The notes under the pieces are model-generated. The model did no database searches and had not been told where the DNA came from. It saw only the letters and a program-made list of their open reading frames with translations. Positions 1-6,108 of a stretch of 38,817 bases of DNA are shown here, in pieces; the first letter of the stretch is position 1, and the number at the start of each line of letters is the position of its first letter. Origin of the DNA: Bradyrhizobium sp. 141 (GTDB lineage: Bacteria > Pseudomonadota > Alphaproteobacteria > Rhizobiales > Xanthobacteraceae); assembly GCF_023074055.1 (NCBI RefSeq), contig NZ_JADPKR010000110.1:1-38817 (forward strand), in the 5' to 3' direction. A program made the position numbers and the translations under genes.

Positions 1-153
1 ATCGACGCGATTCTCCGAGGAGCAAAGCCCGGCGACATCCCGATTTACCAAGTAACCAAATTCGAGTTGTCCCTCAACCTCAAGACAGCCAAGCAACTGG
101 GGCTTTTCGTACCTCCTGCGCTCGTCGCGAGCGCCGATAAGGTAATTGAGTGA
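1..153 (+). CDS. C-terminal end of an ABC transporter substrate-binding protein (ABC_sub_bind family), cut by the window edge
   Basis: Frame 1 is open from the first base to TGA at 151-153 and gives 50 residues. It contains LRGAKPGDIPIYQ and FELSLNLKTAKQLGL, then PPALVASADKVIE at the end. This is the typical C-terminal signature of the ABC_sub_bind (PF04392-like) periplasmic proteins that are abundant in Bradyrhizobium and are often annotated as ABC transporter substrate-binding proteins. The 5' part lies outside the window, so completeness and start cannot be judged. Ligand unknown. The family call rests on remembered signature residues and is fairly firm. No transporter partner genes follow. 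Confidence 0.8.
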   Translation: MDAILRGAKPGDIPIYQVTKFELSLNLKTAKQLGLFVPPALVASADKVIE

Positions 154-160
154 ACAAGCA

Positions 161-264
161 AAGGTCCGGTTCTGGCCCATCGCGTTCGTTGGCGCAGTGC
201 AGCGGCAGGTCTGGAGCCGGGAGTAGAGCCGAAGTCATCGCCTCCCGTGCAGGTCGGCCGTTGC
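161..264. repeat. Dispersed ~100 bp repeat, copy A
   Basis: This stretch, just after the ABC protein stop codon, recurs at 2856-2957 in the same orientation. About nine differences (substitutions plus two small gaps) separate the ~104 bp. Both copies are intergenic. It is not a palindrome and no convincing reading frame is shared. It may be a remnant of a larger repeated element or of a duplicated gene 3' region. From 265 to 416 I see no supported gene. Confidence 0.75.
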
Positions 265-416
265 ATCGAACTCGTCGCCGCGTCGGTCGCCGAACGTATG
301 CCTCTTGAAGCCGAACCAAATGCTTCCGTCAGCGATGTTGAACATGCGATCAAGTATGCGTCGCTGGTCTGTCGGCCGCCCGAAGCTGCTGAGAGTTTGT
401 CCGTCTCTGCGAGACC

Positions 417-839
417 ATGGCGGATGATTTGCTGCGGCCCTATGGTGATGTCGTGATGGTGCTGTCCATCGTCTTGCGCATGAAGCGCACATTCGACGGC
501 GCCGAGATCGACAAGATCATCATGGATGTTGAGACGCGTAAGGCATTGGCGATTGATCGGCGGCGCGCAGAGTGGCGCAAGGCTGAGGTGGAGGCGGATT
601 GCTACAAAGTCCACCTGGCTACGGGGTCTAAGCGGGAGACTACACTGCGCTTCTATGAAGGAGCGGGCTTTCATCGTGGGGGAAAAAATATACTTTGGAG
701 TACGCCGCGCCTAACGGTTCAGGGGCAAGTGGACATGACGCGGGCGGGCGGCCATAAACTGCCTATAGTGCGAGCCCTTCTTGTGCTATCTTTGCGGCGG
801 GGGTACGCGCTGGCCAGCAAGTACCTCCCTCTGACTTAG
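417..839 (+). pseudogene. Chimeric degenerate ORF ending in a GNAT acetyltransferase fragment
   Basis: The open frame encodes 140 residues that look like pieces of different genes. Residues ~14-60 (AEIDKIIMDVETRKALAIDRR region) form a charged helical segment that I do not recognise firmly. Residues ~61-90 (CYKVHLATGSKR, LRFYEGAGF) match the last acetyl-CoA-binding segment of GNAT N-acetyltransferases. The rest of that ~150-residue fold is missing. The tail after residue 95 is unlike either part. No good ribosome binding site is seen. I infer a decayed junction of two genes rather than a working enzyme. A rho-independent terminator follows at 845. Confidence 0.45.
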
Positions 840-844
840 CCTTA

Positions 845-886
845 AATCCCGTCTCTTTGGTTTTCCCTTGGAGACGGGATTTTTTC
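845..886 (+). terminator. Rho-independent terminator
   Basis: AATCCCGTCTC (845-855) and GAGACGGGATT (871-881) form a perfect 11-bp stem with a 15-nt loop, followed by a T run. The orientation fits plus-strand transcription. The only upstream ORF is degenerate, so it may serve a remnant gene or an unrecognised short transcript between about 700 and 845. Confidence 0.8.
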
Positions 887-965
887 GCAAGCGGAACTCG
901 GCGCCAAGAGGGCCGCGCCCTCTAGACCGCCAGCTCGGCGATTGTGTTTGCGAGAGAGTGGCAGA

Positions 966-991
966 GGAACAATCATGTCAGCGCTCTCGTT
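966..991 (+). promoter_or_regulatory. EcfG-type (general stress response) promoter of the PepSY gene
   Basis: GGAAC at 966-970 is followed by exactly 17 bases and then CGTT at 988-991. This is the full consensus for the alphaproteobacterial sigma factor EcfG. Transcription would start near 997-1000, about 20 bases before the ATG at 1019. A GAGAGGAG ribosome binding site lies between. The ecfG, nepR and phyR genes are in this same window, so the regulator is present. No experiment is implied; this is a sequence match. Confidence 0.7.
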
Positions 992-1018
992 AACGCCTCT
1001 AACGAGAGGAGATCCATA

Positions 1019-1273
1019 ATGAAGCTTGCCACAATTCTGGTCCTCGGTTCTCTCGCCATGAGTTCAGCAGCGAGAGCTGATCAACCCGGACCTGACTGGA
1101 TGTCGATGGAGCAAGTGAAGGCTAAGGTGATCGAGTCCGGCTATTCCCAGGTCACTAAGCTCGAAGCCGACGACGGCCAGTGGGAGGGCGAAGGCATCAA
1201 GAACGGCCAGAAGATGGAATTTCATGCCGATCCCAAGACCGGCGTCATCGTGCGCGAAAAGCCAGACCACTAA
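1019..1273 (+). CDS. Small secreted PepSY-domain protein
   Basis: This 84-residue protein begins MKLATILVLGS and has a signal peptide with likely cleavage after the AARA motif near residue 20. The mature part (MSMEQVKAKVIESGYSQV, then LEADDGQWEGEGIKNGQ, then DPKTGVIVREK) matches a single PepSY-type domain. PepSY domains are thought to modulate or inhibit peptidases in the periplasm, but the target here is unknown. The ATG at 1019 was chosen over an upstream in-frame start at 944 because GAGAGGAG sits just before it and because the signal peptide then starts correctly. An EcfG-type promoter directly upstream suggests induction in stress and stationary phase. Confidence 0.85.
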   Translation: MKLATILVLGSLAMSSAARADQPGPDWMSMEQVKAKVIESGYSQVTKLEADDGQWEGEGIKNGQKMEFHADPKTGVIVREKPDH

Positions 1274-1332
1274 CCTTTGAGATCATGCAAGACGTCTTCG
1301 CCAGTTGTCTTTGCCGACTGCGGGGACATAAT

Positions 1333-1710
1333 TCACTTCGGAAACAATTTGTCCCGAATGTAGCGCGACGTCGGTGTCAGCCTGATTCCACGTGGCTTGC
1401 ACCATACTGCTCTGTCGATCTCCTTCTTGTCGCCGATCTTCAGAGGGCCGGACGCGTTCTTGGCTAAGAAGATCGCGTCACTCATCTTGCGACCGGACCG
1501 ACGATTCTTAGCCTTCACTTCTTTCCAGAGCTTCACCGGCCCCAGCTTGAGCTTCGGCAGTTCTTCCCTGATCTCTCGGCGCAGGCACTTCCTTTCGCTC
1601 TCTCCTGCACGCTTGCGACCGCCCGGAAACATCCAGAGCCTATCGCGCCGTCGTCTGACCAGGAGCACGCGACCTTTCTTCGCGACAACAAGTTTTGAAG
1701 ACTTCGCCAT
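1333..1710 (-). CDS. Nudix hydrolase
   Basis: The 125-residue product carries a complete Nudix box: GRKRAGE, seven residues, then REIREEL, which fits Gx5Ex7REUxEExGU. The upstream GRVLLVRRRRDRLWMFPGG is the usual strand before the box. Nudix enzymes hydrolyse nucleoside diphosphates linked to another group, using Mg2+ held by the REIREEL glutamates. The basic, compact form resembles MutT-like or diphosphoinositol-polyphosphate-phosphatase-like proteins of rhizobia, but the substrate cannot be assigned. It is a cytosolic single-domain protein, is transcribed alone, and runs opposite to the neighbouring PepSY gene. Confidence 0.9.
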   Translation of the reverse strand: MAKSSKLVVAKKGRVLLVRRRRDRLWMFPGGRKRAGESERKCLRREIREELPKLKLGPVKLWKEVKAKNRRSGRKMSDAIFLAKNASGPLKIGDKKEIDRAVWCKPRGIRLTPTSRYIRDKLFPK

Positions 1711-1855
1711 TTCTCTTCGAATCGATTTTCAGATCAGCGCCACTCTAGACGGGCTGGTTCGACCTGCAACGGATGAGCGTCGGCTCGCTCTCCGTAGTAT
1801 CACGGAGCAATCCTACAGGTCGTGACCAAGTGTTCAGGTGCTATCCTTACGTAAC

Positions 1856-1963
1856 ATGCTCGAAATCTTCGACATCCTCCAAGAGCCCAAGTTCTGGGTC
1901 GCGATGGCATTCGGACTGGCTCCGATTGTCATCGGCATCATCATCTTGTGGTCTCGCCGCTGA
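1856..1963 (+). CDS. Very small single-pass membrane protein (35 aa)
   Basis: ATG at 1856 opens 35 codons to TGA. The N-terminal stretch (MLEIFDILQEPKFW) is amphipathic. It is followed by a hydrophobic helix (VAMAFGLAPIVIGIIIL) and a basic end (WSRR), consistent with an N-out/C-in single-pass inner-membrane peptide. No strong Shine-Dalgarno sequence is visible, so translation is uncertain. No family recognised. The gene lies in the spacer between the divergent Nudix gene and mgtC. Confidence 0.5.
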   Translation: MLEIFDILQEPKFWVAMAFGLAPIVIGIIILWSRR

Positions 1964-2007
1964 AGTCGCCAGTTAGCAGCCCTAAGTCGCAATAGGCCAC
2001 TTCGGAG

Positions 2008-2700
2008 CTAGTCCCCCGTTGGCGTGATGCGAAACTCAACCACCTCGGGCAAGCCGCGCAAATGCTTAGCAAGTCTTTCCGCATTGGCCCTGTCGCGGCT
2101 CTTGATGGTCATCCGGTATTCGAACTGCTGCCCGCCTTCGCTTAAGCGGGATGACAGGTTCGCAATCGTAAAGCCGTGATCGCCAATCATCTTGTGGACC
2201 TCGCTTTCGCCCATGACCTTATCCCGGCCAAAGCGCAACATGTGATGGGCATAGAACTCACTCGGCAGCCGCGTCTCGATCAGCCGGAACAGCGCGAGCA
2301 CCATCAAGGTCGCGAGGGCACCGACAACCGCAGCAAACCAGAAGCCAATTCCAACCAGAATACCGATAGCTGCCGTTACCCAAATGGATGCGGCCGTTGT
2401 TAGTCCCCGGACAGTCAGGCCCTCTTTGAAGATGACGCCAGCGCCCAAAAATCCAATGCCGGTCATGATGCCTTGCGCCATGCGGGTCGGATCAGTCCGG
2501 ATGGCGTCATGTTCAAGCAACGTCATCCATTGGTGCTGATAAACCGTGACGATCATCAGAATGGCTGAGGCAATGCAGACCAGGGAATGGGTTCTAAAAC
2601 CCGCTGGCCTGCCGTGAAACGAACGCTCAAATCCAATCATAGCGCCGATGAGCAGGGCACCCGCTACTCTGACGATTATTACAAGTTCGTCGTGGCCCAT
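2008..2700 (-). CDS. mgtC: MgtC/SapB family membrane protein
   Basis: The 230 residues match the full MgtC layout. The N-terminal ~145 residues have about five membrane helices with family signatures such as IGAMIGFERSFHGRPAGFRTH, MAQGIMTGIGFLGAGVIFK and GLTTAASIWVTAAIGI. The C-terminal ~80 residues form a soluble ACT-like domain. MgtC proteins support growth at low Mg2+ and inside host cells, partly by modulating F1Fo ATP synthase, and are not primary Mg2+ transporters. No magnesium-sensing leader could be recognised in the ~150 bases upstream. It appears to be a single-gene unit. Confidence 0.9.
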   Translation of the reverse strand: MGHDELVIIVRVAGALLIGAMIGFERSFHGRPAGFRTHSLVCIASAILMIVTVYQHQWMTLLEHDAIRTDPTRMAQGIMTGIGFLGAGVIFKEGLTVRGLTTAASIWVTAAIGILVGIGFWFAAVVGALATLMVLALFRLIETRLPSEFYAHHMLRFGRDKVMGESEVHKMIGDHGFTIANLSSRLSEGGQQFEYRMTIKSRDRANAERLAKHLRGLPEVVEFRITPTGD

Positions 2701-2855
2701 AAATCAACTCCCTTTGGAAAATCGACCGGGGTCGGCGGCCTTCTTTCCCCTATGCGAAGTCAAAGCAAGGCTGCATTAAAGCGCATGCGCTATCCGCATA
2801 CAAATGTATTGGAGAAATTCGGAGCGCGAGCCGGTTCTCCTTCGGCATTCCCGCC

Positions 2856-2957
2856 AAGGTCCGGTTCTGGCTCATCGCGTCCGTTGGCGCAGTGCTGCGG
2901 CACTCTGGAGCCGGGTGTAGAGCCGAAGTCTCGCCTCCGGTGCAGATCGGCCGTTGA
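2856..2957. repeat. Dispersed ~100 bp repeat, copy B, in the 372-base spacer 2701-3072
   Basis: Same element and orientation as copy A at 161-264, with about nine differences. It lies in the spacer between mgtC and the DNA-ligase-domain gene. The rest of this spacer (2701-2855 and 2958-3072) shows no convincing gene, terminator or promoter. The ORF crossing 2587-3030 runs antisense to the start of mgtC and into the repeat and looks non-coding. Confidence 0.75.
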
Positions 2958-3072
2958 GTCCGCTGTTAGTGCTGCACTCGGGCGAGTCTCCCTTACCGAT
3001 GCTTTAGGAGGCGTGGGCTGGCGATGCTGATCTTCCAGCAGCGCGGAAGCGAGCGCGAGGAAGCTCTGCTGG

Positions 3073-3660
3073 TCATAGCTCGCGCTCCATCGCTGGATGC
3101 TTGCGGTTCTTCACTTTGATCCAATAGCGACAGCGACCGGCCTCATAAGGACGGTCCCGCCGCTTGGACACCAGTCCCTCAAGGCCGATGTTGCAGGCCG
3201 CTCGAAACAGATCAGGCCCAAGCTCACCGCGTTCGAAGGGATTGACGAAGACACCTTCAGGACGGCGCGCCAACAGGCGCTCCAAGCTCGCCTTCCGCAT
3301 CGACAGCGGGAGCGCGCGGAGGTCGTCTCCGCCTTCGGCGAGAATATCGAAGGCACAGAACTGCACTTCGTGATCGTGCTTGCGCGAGTGCAGCGCGTTG
3401 AAATCGGAGACACCATCGACGCCGAGCACGACGGCCTCGCCATCGAGCACGAACTGCTTCTGCCTGACCTTACGCGCGGCTTCCACGATCCACGGATAAC
3501 GGCTGGCCCAGTTGTAGCCGCCACGGGTGATCAGGCGCACGCGGTCGCCATCGCGCTCCAGGCGGAGGCGGTACCCATCGTATTTTACTTCATGAAGCCA
3601 ATCGGCGCCGTTCGGGACTGCAATGCCCTTGGTCGGCAGGCAAAACTCAAATGAAAGCAT
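3073..3660 (-). CDS. Stand-alone ATP-dependent DNA ligase adenylation domain (LigD ligase-like, no OB-fold)
   Basis: The 195 residues contain the nucleotidyltransferase motifs of ATP-dependent DNA ligases in order: motif I EVKYDGYRL with the lysine that becomes AMP-linked, motif Ia RLITRGG, motif III FVLDGEAVVL, motif IV GLEGLVSKRRD and motif V YWIKVKN. The protein stops about ten residues after motif V, so the C-terminal OB-fold, needed by normal ligases for DNA binding and nick sealing, is missing. Neither the polymerase nor the phosphoesterase domain of LigD is present, and no Ku gene is nearby. Such short versions occur in rhizobia. It could be a remnant, an accessory adenylyltransferase, or a partner of another LigD. 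Confidence 0.85.
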   Translation of the reverse strand: MLSFEFCLPTKGIAVPNGADWLHEVKYDGYRLRLERDGDRVRLITRGGYNWASRYPWIVEAARKVRQKQFVLDGEAVVLGVDGVSDFNALHSRKHDHEVQFCAFDILAEGGDDLRALPLSMRKASLERLLARRPEGVFVNPFERGELGPDLFRAACNIGLEGLVSKRRDRPYEAGRCRYWIKVKNRKHPAMEREL

Positions 3661-3734
3661 GCGCGAAAAATAGCCATTCGAAGCTTGATTGCGAGATGGA
3701 GCTTTGGGGCACCATCCAAAAGCCGGGGCCAGCG

Positions 3735-3974
3735 CTACGGCCTTGGCGGCAGATCAGGAGAGATTTCGCTGCCCGCGCCCTCACCGATGGTTTGCTCCAC
3801 TGCCGATGCGAGTTCAGCAAGGTGCTCGGCCAATCTGGCAAACAACTCACGCTTCTTTGCATCAGTCGCCAAGTCCCGAATAAGGGCGCACTCAGCGGCG
3901 TTTCGCTGTAGCTTCTCCAGTTGGGCCTGCATGTCTTTCATCCGCGCGGCCTCGATGTTCCAAAGCGGGAACAT
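3735..3974 (-). CDS. Small coiled-coil hypothetical protein
   Basis: Seventy-nine residues if translated from the ATG at 3974 (MFPLWNIEAARMKDMQ). An AGGA sequence lies about 12 bases upstream of it. A shorter start at 3941 (MKDMQAQLEKLQ) is possible. The core, with AAECALIRDLATDAKKRELFARLAEHLAEL, is a charged amphipathic helical stretch of a kind often seen in small Bradyrhizobium hypothetical proteins. There is no signal peptide and no catalytic motif. Function unknown. The frame extends upstream to 4055, but that extension lacks a ribosome binding site and looks non-coding. Confidence 0.55.
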   Translation of the reverse strand: MFPLWNIEAARMKDMQAQLEKLQRNAAECALIRDLATDAKKRELFARLAEHLAELASAVEQTIGEGAGSEISPDLPPRP

Positions 3975-4357
3975 TACAATACTAGTTCCTGGCCACAAGT
4001 GAACACAGCGACATCGCTGACTGGGTCTAGCCTCCAATTGCATGGCGCTCCTCACGCGCCAGCCGTCGGACCGCTTGGCCCCGCATTTGTCCCCTCCAGC
4101 CCCGAGGGGTCAGGCTGGCCCGATGGGGCTTTTGCGCGGGCATCAAGGCGCGATCCTGCCACTCCGACCGACAGGACGCGTAGCCGACAACCTGTTGTCA
4201 GGGGCTGAGGTTGTGAGGCCGGGGCTCCTAGGCACACCGGCTTCGCCCTTACCAGGCTGCGGGAACTGAATTGACTCGACGCCGTCCCAAAAAGGGAATT
4301 CACTGGTTCCATTCATGAAGACAGCCGGTTGCACTCCAACACGGGAGGAGCCGTAGC
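3975..4357. other. 383-base gene-free spacer with a possible weak EcfG-type promoter
   Basis: No reading frame in this spacer looks coding; the several 60-95 codon frames on both strands are compositionally unconvincing. Near its right end GGAAC (4262-4266), 16 bases, then CGTC (4283-4286) comes within one base of the EcfG consensus. It points at the small membrane protein gene starting at 4358. Nothing else was recognised. Confidence 0.4.
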
Positions 4358-4483
4358 GTGATCATCAGAGAACCCCGTTTCGACACGTATTCGATCCCGG
4401 CGCGCATCTGTTTTGCCATCGCACTGATCGGTGGCGCACTCCTGATCGCGCTAGCGGTGACCAGCATCTACTTCGTAAAATAA
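4358..4483 (+). CDS. Small single-pass membrane protein (41 aa, GTG start)
   Basis: A GTG at 4358 is preceded by a strong GGGAGGAG ribosome binding site (4343-4350) and opens 41 codons to TAA. The product starts with a polar segment (IIREPRFDTYSIPARI), followed by a ~21-residue hydrophobic helix (CFAIALIGGALLIALAVTSIY) and a short FVK tail. This is a typical small inner-membrane protein. A near-consensus EcfG promoter lies about 70 bases upstream, so it may be stress-linked. No family or function recognised. It heads a group of tiny genes that continues to 4916. Confidence 0.6.
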   Translation: MIIREPRFDTYSIPARICFAIALIGGALLIALAVTSIYFVK

Positions 4484-4500
4484 AGCGCTCGGTACGGCGC

Positions 4501-4605
4501 ATGATGTTGGGCACCATGCCTAGAGAGATCGCCATAGCGCTCTGGTCCCTAGCCGCCGCCTGCATAGTGGCGTTCAGCGTTGCCGCGCTCGTATCCCCGC
4601 ATTAG
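4501..4605 (+). CDS. Small single-pass membrane protein (34 aa)
   Basis: ATG at 4501 opens 34 codons (MMLGTMPREIAIALWS, then LAAACIVAFSVAALVSPH) to TAG. It is one predicted membrane helix with almost no soluble part. A second ATG at 4516 is also possible. It starts 17 bases after the previous small gene, so the two could be co-transcribed. No clear ribosome binding site is visible, which lowers confidence. Function unknown. Confidence 0.4.
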   Translation: MMLGTMPREIAIALWSLAAACIVAFSVAALVSPH

Positions 4606-4714
4606 CAGTGCTGAAGCCTTGGCACGATCTGCGCCGGATGGGGTGCGGTAATCGGCAACACCAAAGGATCAGGAGGCACGGCGGAGAGGTAACCGGCCTG
4701 ATGATCTTAGTACG

Positions 4715-4726
4715 CTAAATATTTAG
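4715..4726. promoter_or_regulatory. AT-rich 12-bp perfect palindrome before a small gene
   Basis: CTAAATATTTAG is a perfect palindrome inside an AT-rich patch (4714-4737) that stands out from its surroundings, 23 bases before the GTG at 4749. It could be a protein-binding site or simply part of a promoter -10 region. No regulator is suggested by its neighbours. Confidence 0.3.
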
Positions 4727-4748
4727 TTAATTTTTTCGCGAGGTTCGC

Positions 4749-4916
4749 GTGCGGACTATCCTCCTAGTTATTGGGCTGTGGCTACTGATCAACGTTTTGT
4801 TTGTTGTGATCACGATGCCCCCTCGCAGGCGAAGGTCGCCGTCTCGATCAGCGCGGCCACCGTTTTTCGAAGCGTTGGATGCAATCAAGCGCTTTCTGAA
4901 AATACGACGCCCTTGA
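4749..4916 (+). CDS. Small membrane-anchored protein with arginine-rich tail (55 aa)
   Basis: GTG at 4749 opens 55 codons to TGA. The N-terminus is a strong membrane helix (RTILLVIGLWLLINVLFVVI). It is followed by a proline- and arginine-rich cytoplasmic linker (MPPRRRRSPSRSARPP) and an amphipathic end (FFEALDAIKRFLKIRRP). A helix followed by a basic tail suggests a peptide that binds acidic lipids or a partner on the inner face of the membrane. No family assigned. The upstream ribosome binding site is only weak (GAGG). Confidence 0.55.
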   Translation: MRTILLVIGLWLLINVLFVVITMPPRRRRSPSRSARPPFFEALDAIKRFLKIRRP

Positions 4917-5045
4917 AAAGTCAGACGATTGCGCTGTCATTTAAACCAGTCAAACACCGGACTATCACCCGTCATTTTAATCTGCGAGACATTCAATCCG
5001 AGACAAACAATGGCTTGCGAAAAGCGAGTCGGAAGGAGGTTCGCA

Positions 5046-5237
5046 GTGGAGAAGGTGCGACGCTTGCGCGCGATGGGTTCTCTGTGCCGTCAACAGGCCG
5101 CCTACAACAGCATGAACAAATGGAAGCTCCTCGCGGACGCGGAATGCTGGGAGCACTTGGCTGAGCTTGAGCTGTCGTCCCACTTCCGGGAATGCAACGT
5201 CGCTAGCTCAACCAGCTCGCTTGATCCGGCTGGGTAA
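5046..5237 (+). CDS. Small hypothetical helical protein (63 aa, GTG start)
   Basis: GTG at 5046 sits 5 bases after a very strong AAGGAGG ribosome binding site (5033-5039), which decides the start over the longer open frame from 4929. The product (VEKVRRLRAMGSLCRQQAAY, then WKLLADAECWEHLAELELSSHF) is a cytosolic helical protein. It resembles small conserved hypothetical proteins of Bradyrhizobium with the pattern SLCRQxAA...WExLAExE. It has three cysteines but no metal-binding spacing. The next small gene follows after 22 bases and is probably co-transcribed. Confidence 0.65.
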   Translation: MEKVRRLRAMGSLCRQQAAYNSMNKWKLLADAECWEHLAELELSSHFRECNVASSTSSLDPAG

Positions 5238-5259
5238 GAACAAACTTCCGGGGCGTGCA

Positions 5260-5427
5260 ATGAGTAAACGTGATCGGGCGTACAACCGCATTGTCCTGTG
5301 CCTGCGCGCTCAGGCGCTTCTTTTTCAGCTTGCCGAACTTGAGACCCTTCGAGGCCAAGTGCGAGAGGCCGAGGAAAATACAGCTCTCGATCAATCGGCA
5401 GACCCGGTGAAGTCAACCATTCACTGA
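5260..5427 (+). CDS. Small hypothetical coiled-coil protein (55 aa)
   Basis: ATG at 5260 opens 55 codons to TGA (MSKRDRAYNRIVLCLRAQ, then LLFQLAELETLRGQVREAEE). It is an amphipathic, heptad-rich helix with a polar tail. A GGGGCG stretch upstream is a weak ribosome binding site. It lies 22 bases behind the 63-aa gene in the same direction, so the two likely form one transcript. No function can be assigned. Confidence 0.45.
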   Translation: MSKRDRAYNRIVLCLRAQALLFQLAELETLRGQVREAEENTALDQSADPVKSTIH

Positions 5428-5538
5428 TTGATCGCAGGTCTACCCGGTTGATTGTCGCGATTTAATCCTACGCTCATCCCTCGTTCACAGAGGAACCTCT
5501 ACGCTGCCTGCGGAGGCTGCACCCAACGGGAGAACGAG

Positions 5539-5790
5539 ATGAAATTTAGATACGCATTCTTCGCTTTGGCCGCGTTAGGTGGCGCAGCGCTTTCGCCTGG
5601 AACCGCTTCAGCCATGCCGCTCGCCCCGTTGGGACAGGTCCAGTCATCCAACGTCGAGAGCGTTGCAGTGGCTTGCGGTCCGCGCGGCTGCGTTCGCACA
5701 AGGCCCGTGTATCGGCGAGGGGCCTACGTGGTCCGCCGACCCTATGTACGTCGCGGCTACGGATACCATCGGAGCTATCGTCGGTACTGA
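5539..5790 (+). CDS. Small secreted arginine/tyrosine-rich protein (83 aa)
   Basis: The ATG at 5539 follows GGGAGAACGAG and begins a clear signal peptide (MKFRYAFFALAALGGAALSPGTASA, broken after ASA near residue 25). The mature part has a CGPRGC pair of cysteines. It ends in a basic aromatic region rich in Arg, Tyr and Gly (YRRG, VRRPYVRRGYGYH, SYRRY). Such Arg/Tyr-rich secreted peptides are common in Bradyrhizobium and have no known function; binding to the envelope or to polyanions is only a guess. A rho-independent terminator follows immediately. Confidence 0.8.
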   Translation: MKFRYAFFALAALGGAALSPGTASAMPLAPLGQVQSSNVESVAVACGPRGCVRTRPVYRRGAYVVRRPYVRRGYGYHRSYRRY

Positions 5791-5794
5791 CGTT

Positions 5795-5819
5795 AAAAGA
5801 GGGCTTCGGCCCTCTTTTT
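5795..5819 (+). terminator. Rho-independent terminator with TTCG tetraloop
   Basis: AAAAGAGGGC (5795-5804), the loop TTCG, then GCCCTCTTTTT form a 6-bp GC stem extended by A-T pairs and a T run. It starts 4 bases after the stop codon of the secreted protein gene and clearly ends that transcript. Confidence 0.9.
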
Positions 5820-5903
5820 CTTTCTGCTATCCTCGACCGGGCTCACGCTATGGATAACGACGCGAGGTCGGGCGAGTAGCGCACGAACAGGTTTGATGAC
5901 CGG

Positions 5904-6095
5904 ATGGGTGGCGGCTTTGTTCGTCCTGATCGGATGCTCAAAATCCCCCGCTGCGATCACTGCGAAGAAGAGTTCGCGCCTGAAGAACTGACCCCTCTTG
6001 CGTCACCAGCCGGGGACGGCGAGCTGATCTGCGCTCGGTGCATTGAAATCAAGCTCCGTCGAGCTGTCGCGAAGCTGGCGCGCGGCGACAACTGA
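5904..6095 (+). CDS. Small four-cysteine zinc-ribbon-like protein
   Basis: The frame encodes up to 63 residues. A start at the second methionine (5934, MLKIPRCDHCEEEF) would give 53. Two CxxC pairs (CDHC and CARC), about 28 residues apart, suggest one bound zinc in a treble-clef or zinc-ribbon fold. The C-terminus is a basic helix (IEIKLRRAVAKLARG). It could bind nucleic acid or act as an adaptor; no family recognised. It converges on the GHKL-nuclease gene, with only 13 bases between the stop codons. Confidence 0.6.
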   Translation: MGGGFVRPDRMLKIPRCDHCEEEFAPEELTPLASPAGDGELICARCIEIKLRRAVAKLARGDN

Positions 6096-6108
6096 TCAAA
6101 CGTTACAG

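Noticed and set aside
247..456. Plus-strand frame of 69 codons after repeat copy A
   Set aside because: No recognised domain, no ribosome binding site and an equally good minus-strand frame over the same bases.
1397..1825. Plus-strand 142-codon frame over the Nudix gene
   Set aside because: Antisense to a gene with a complete Nudix box; composition is a serine/arginine-rich shadow.
5896..5991. A 31-codon frame that looks like a lipoprotein leader (MTGWVAALFVLIGCSKS)
   Set aside because: It overlaps the four-cysteine protein in another frame, has no mature part of use and no clear ribosome binding site; the likeness is probably chance.
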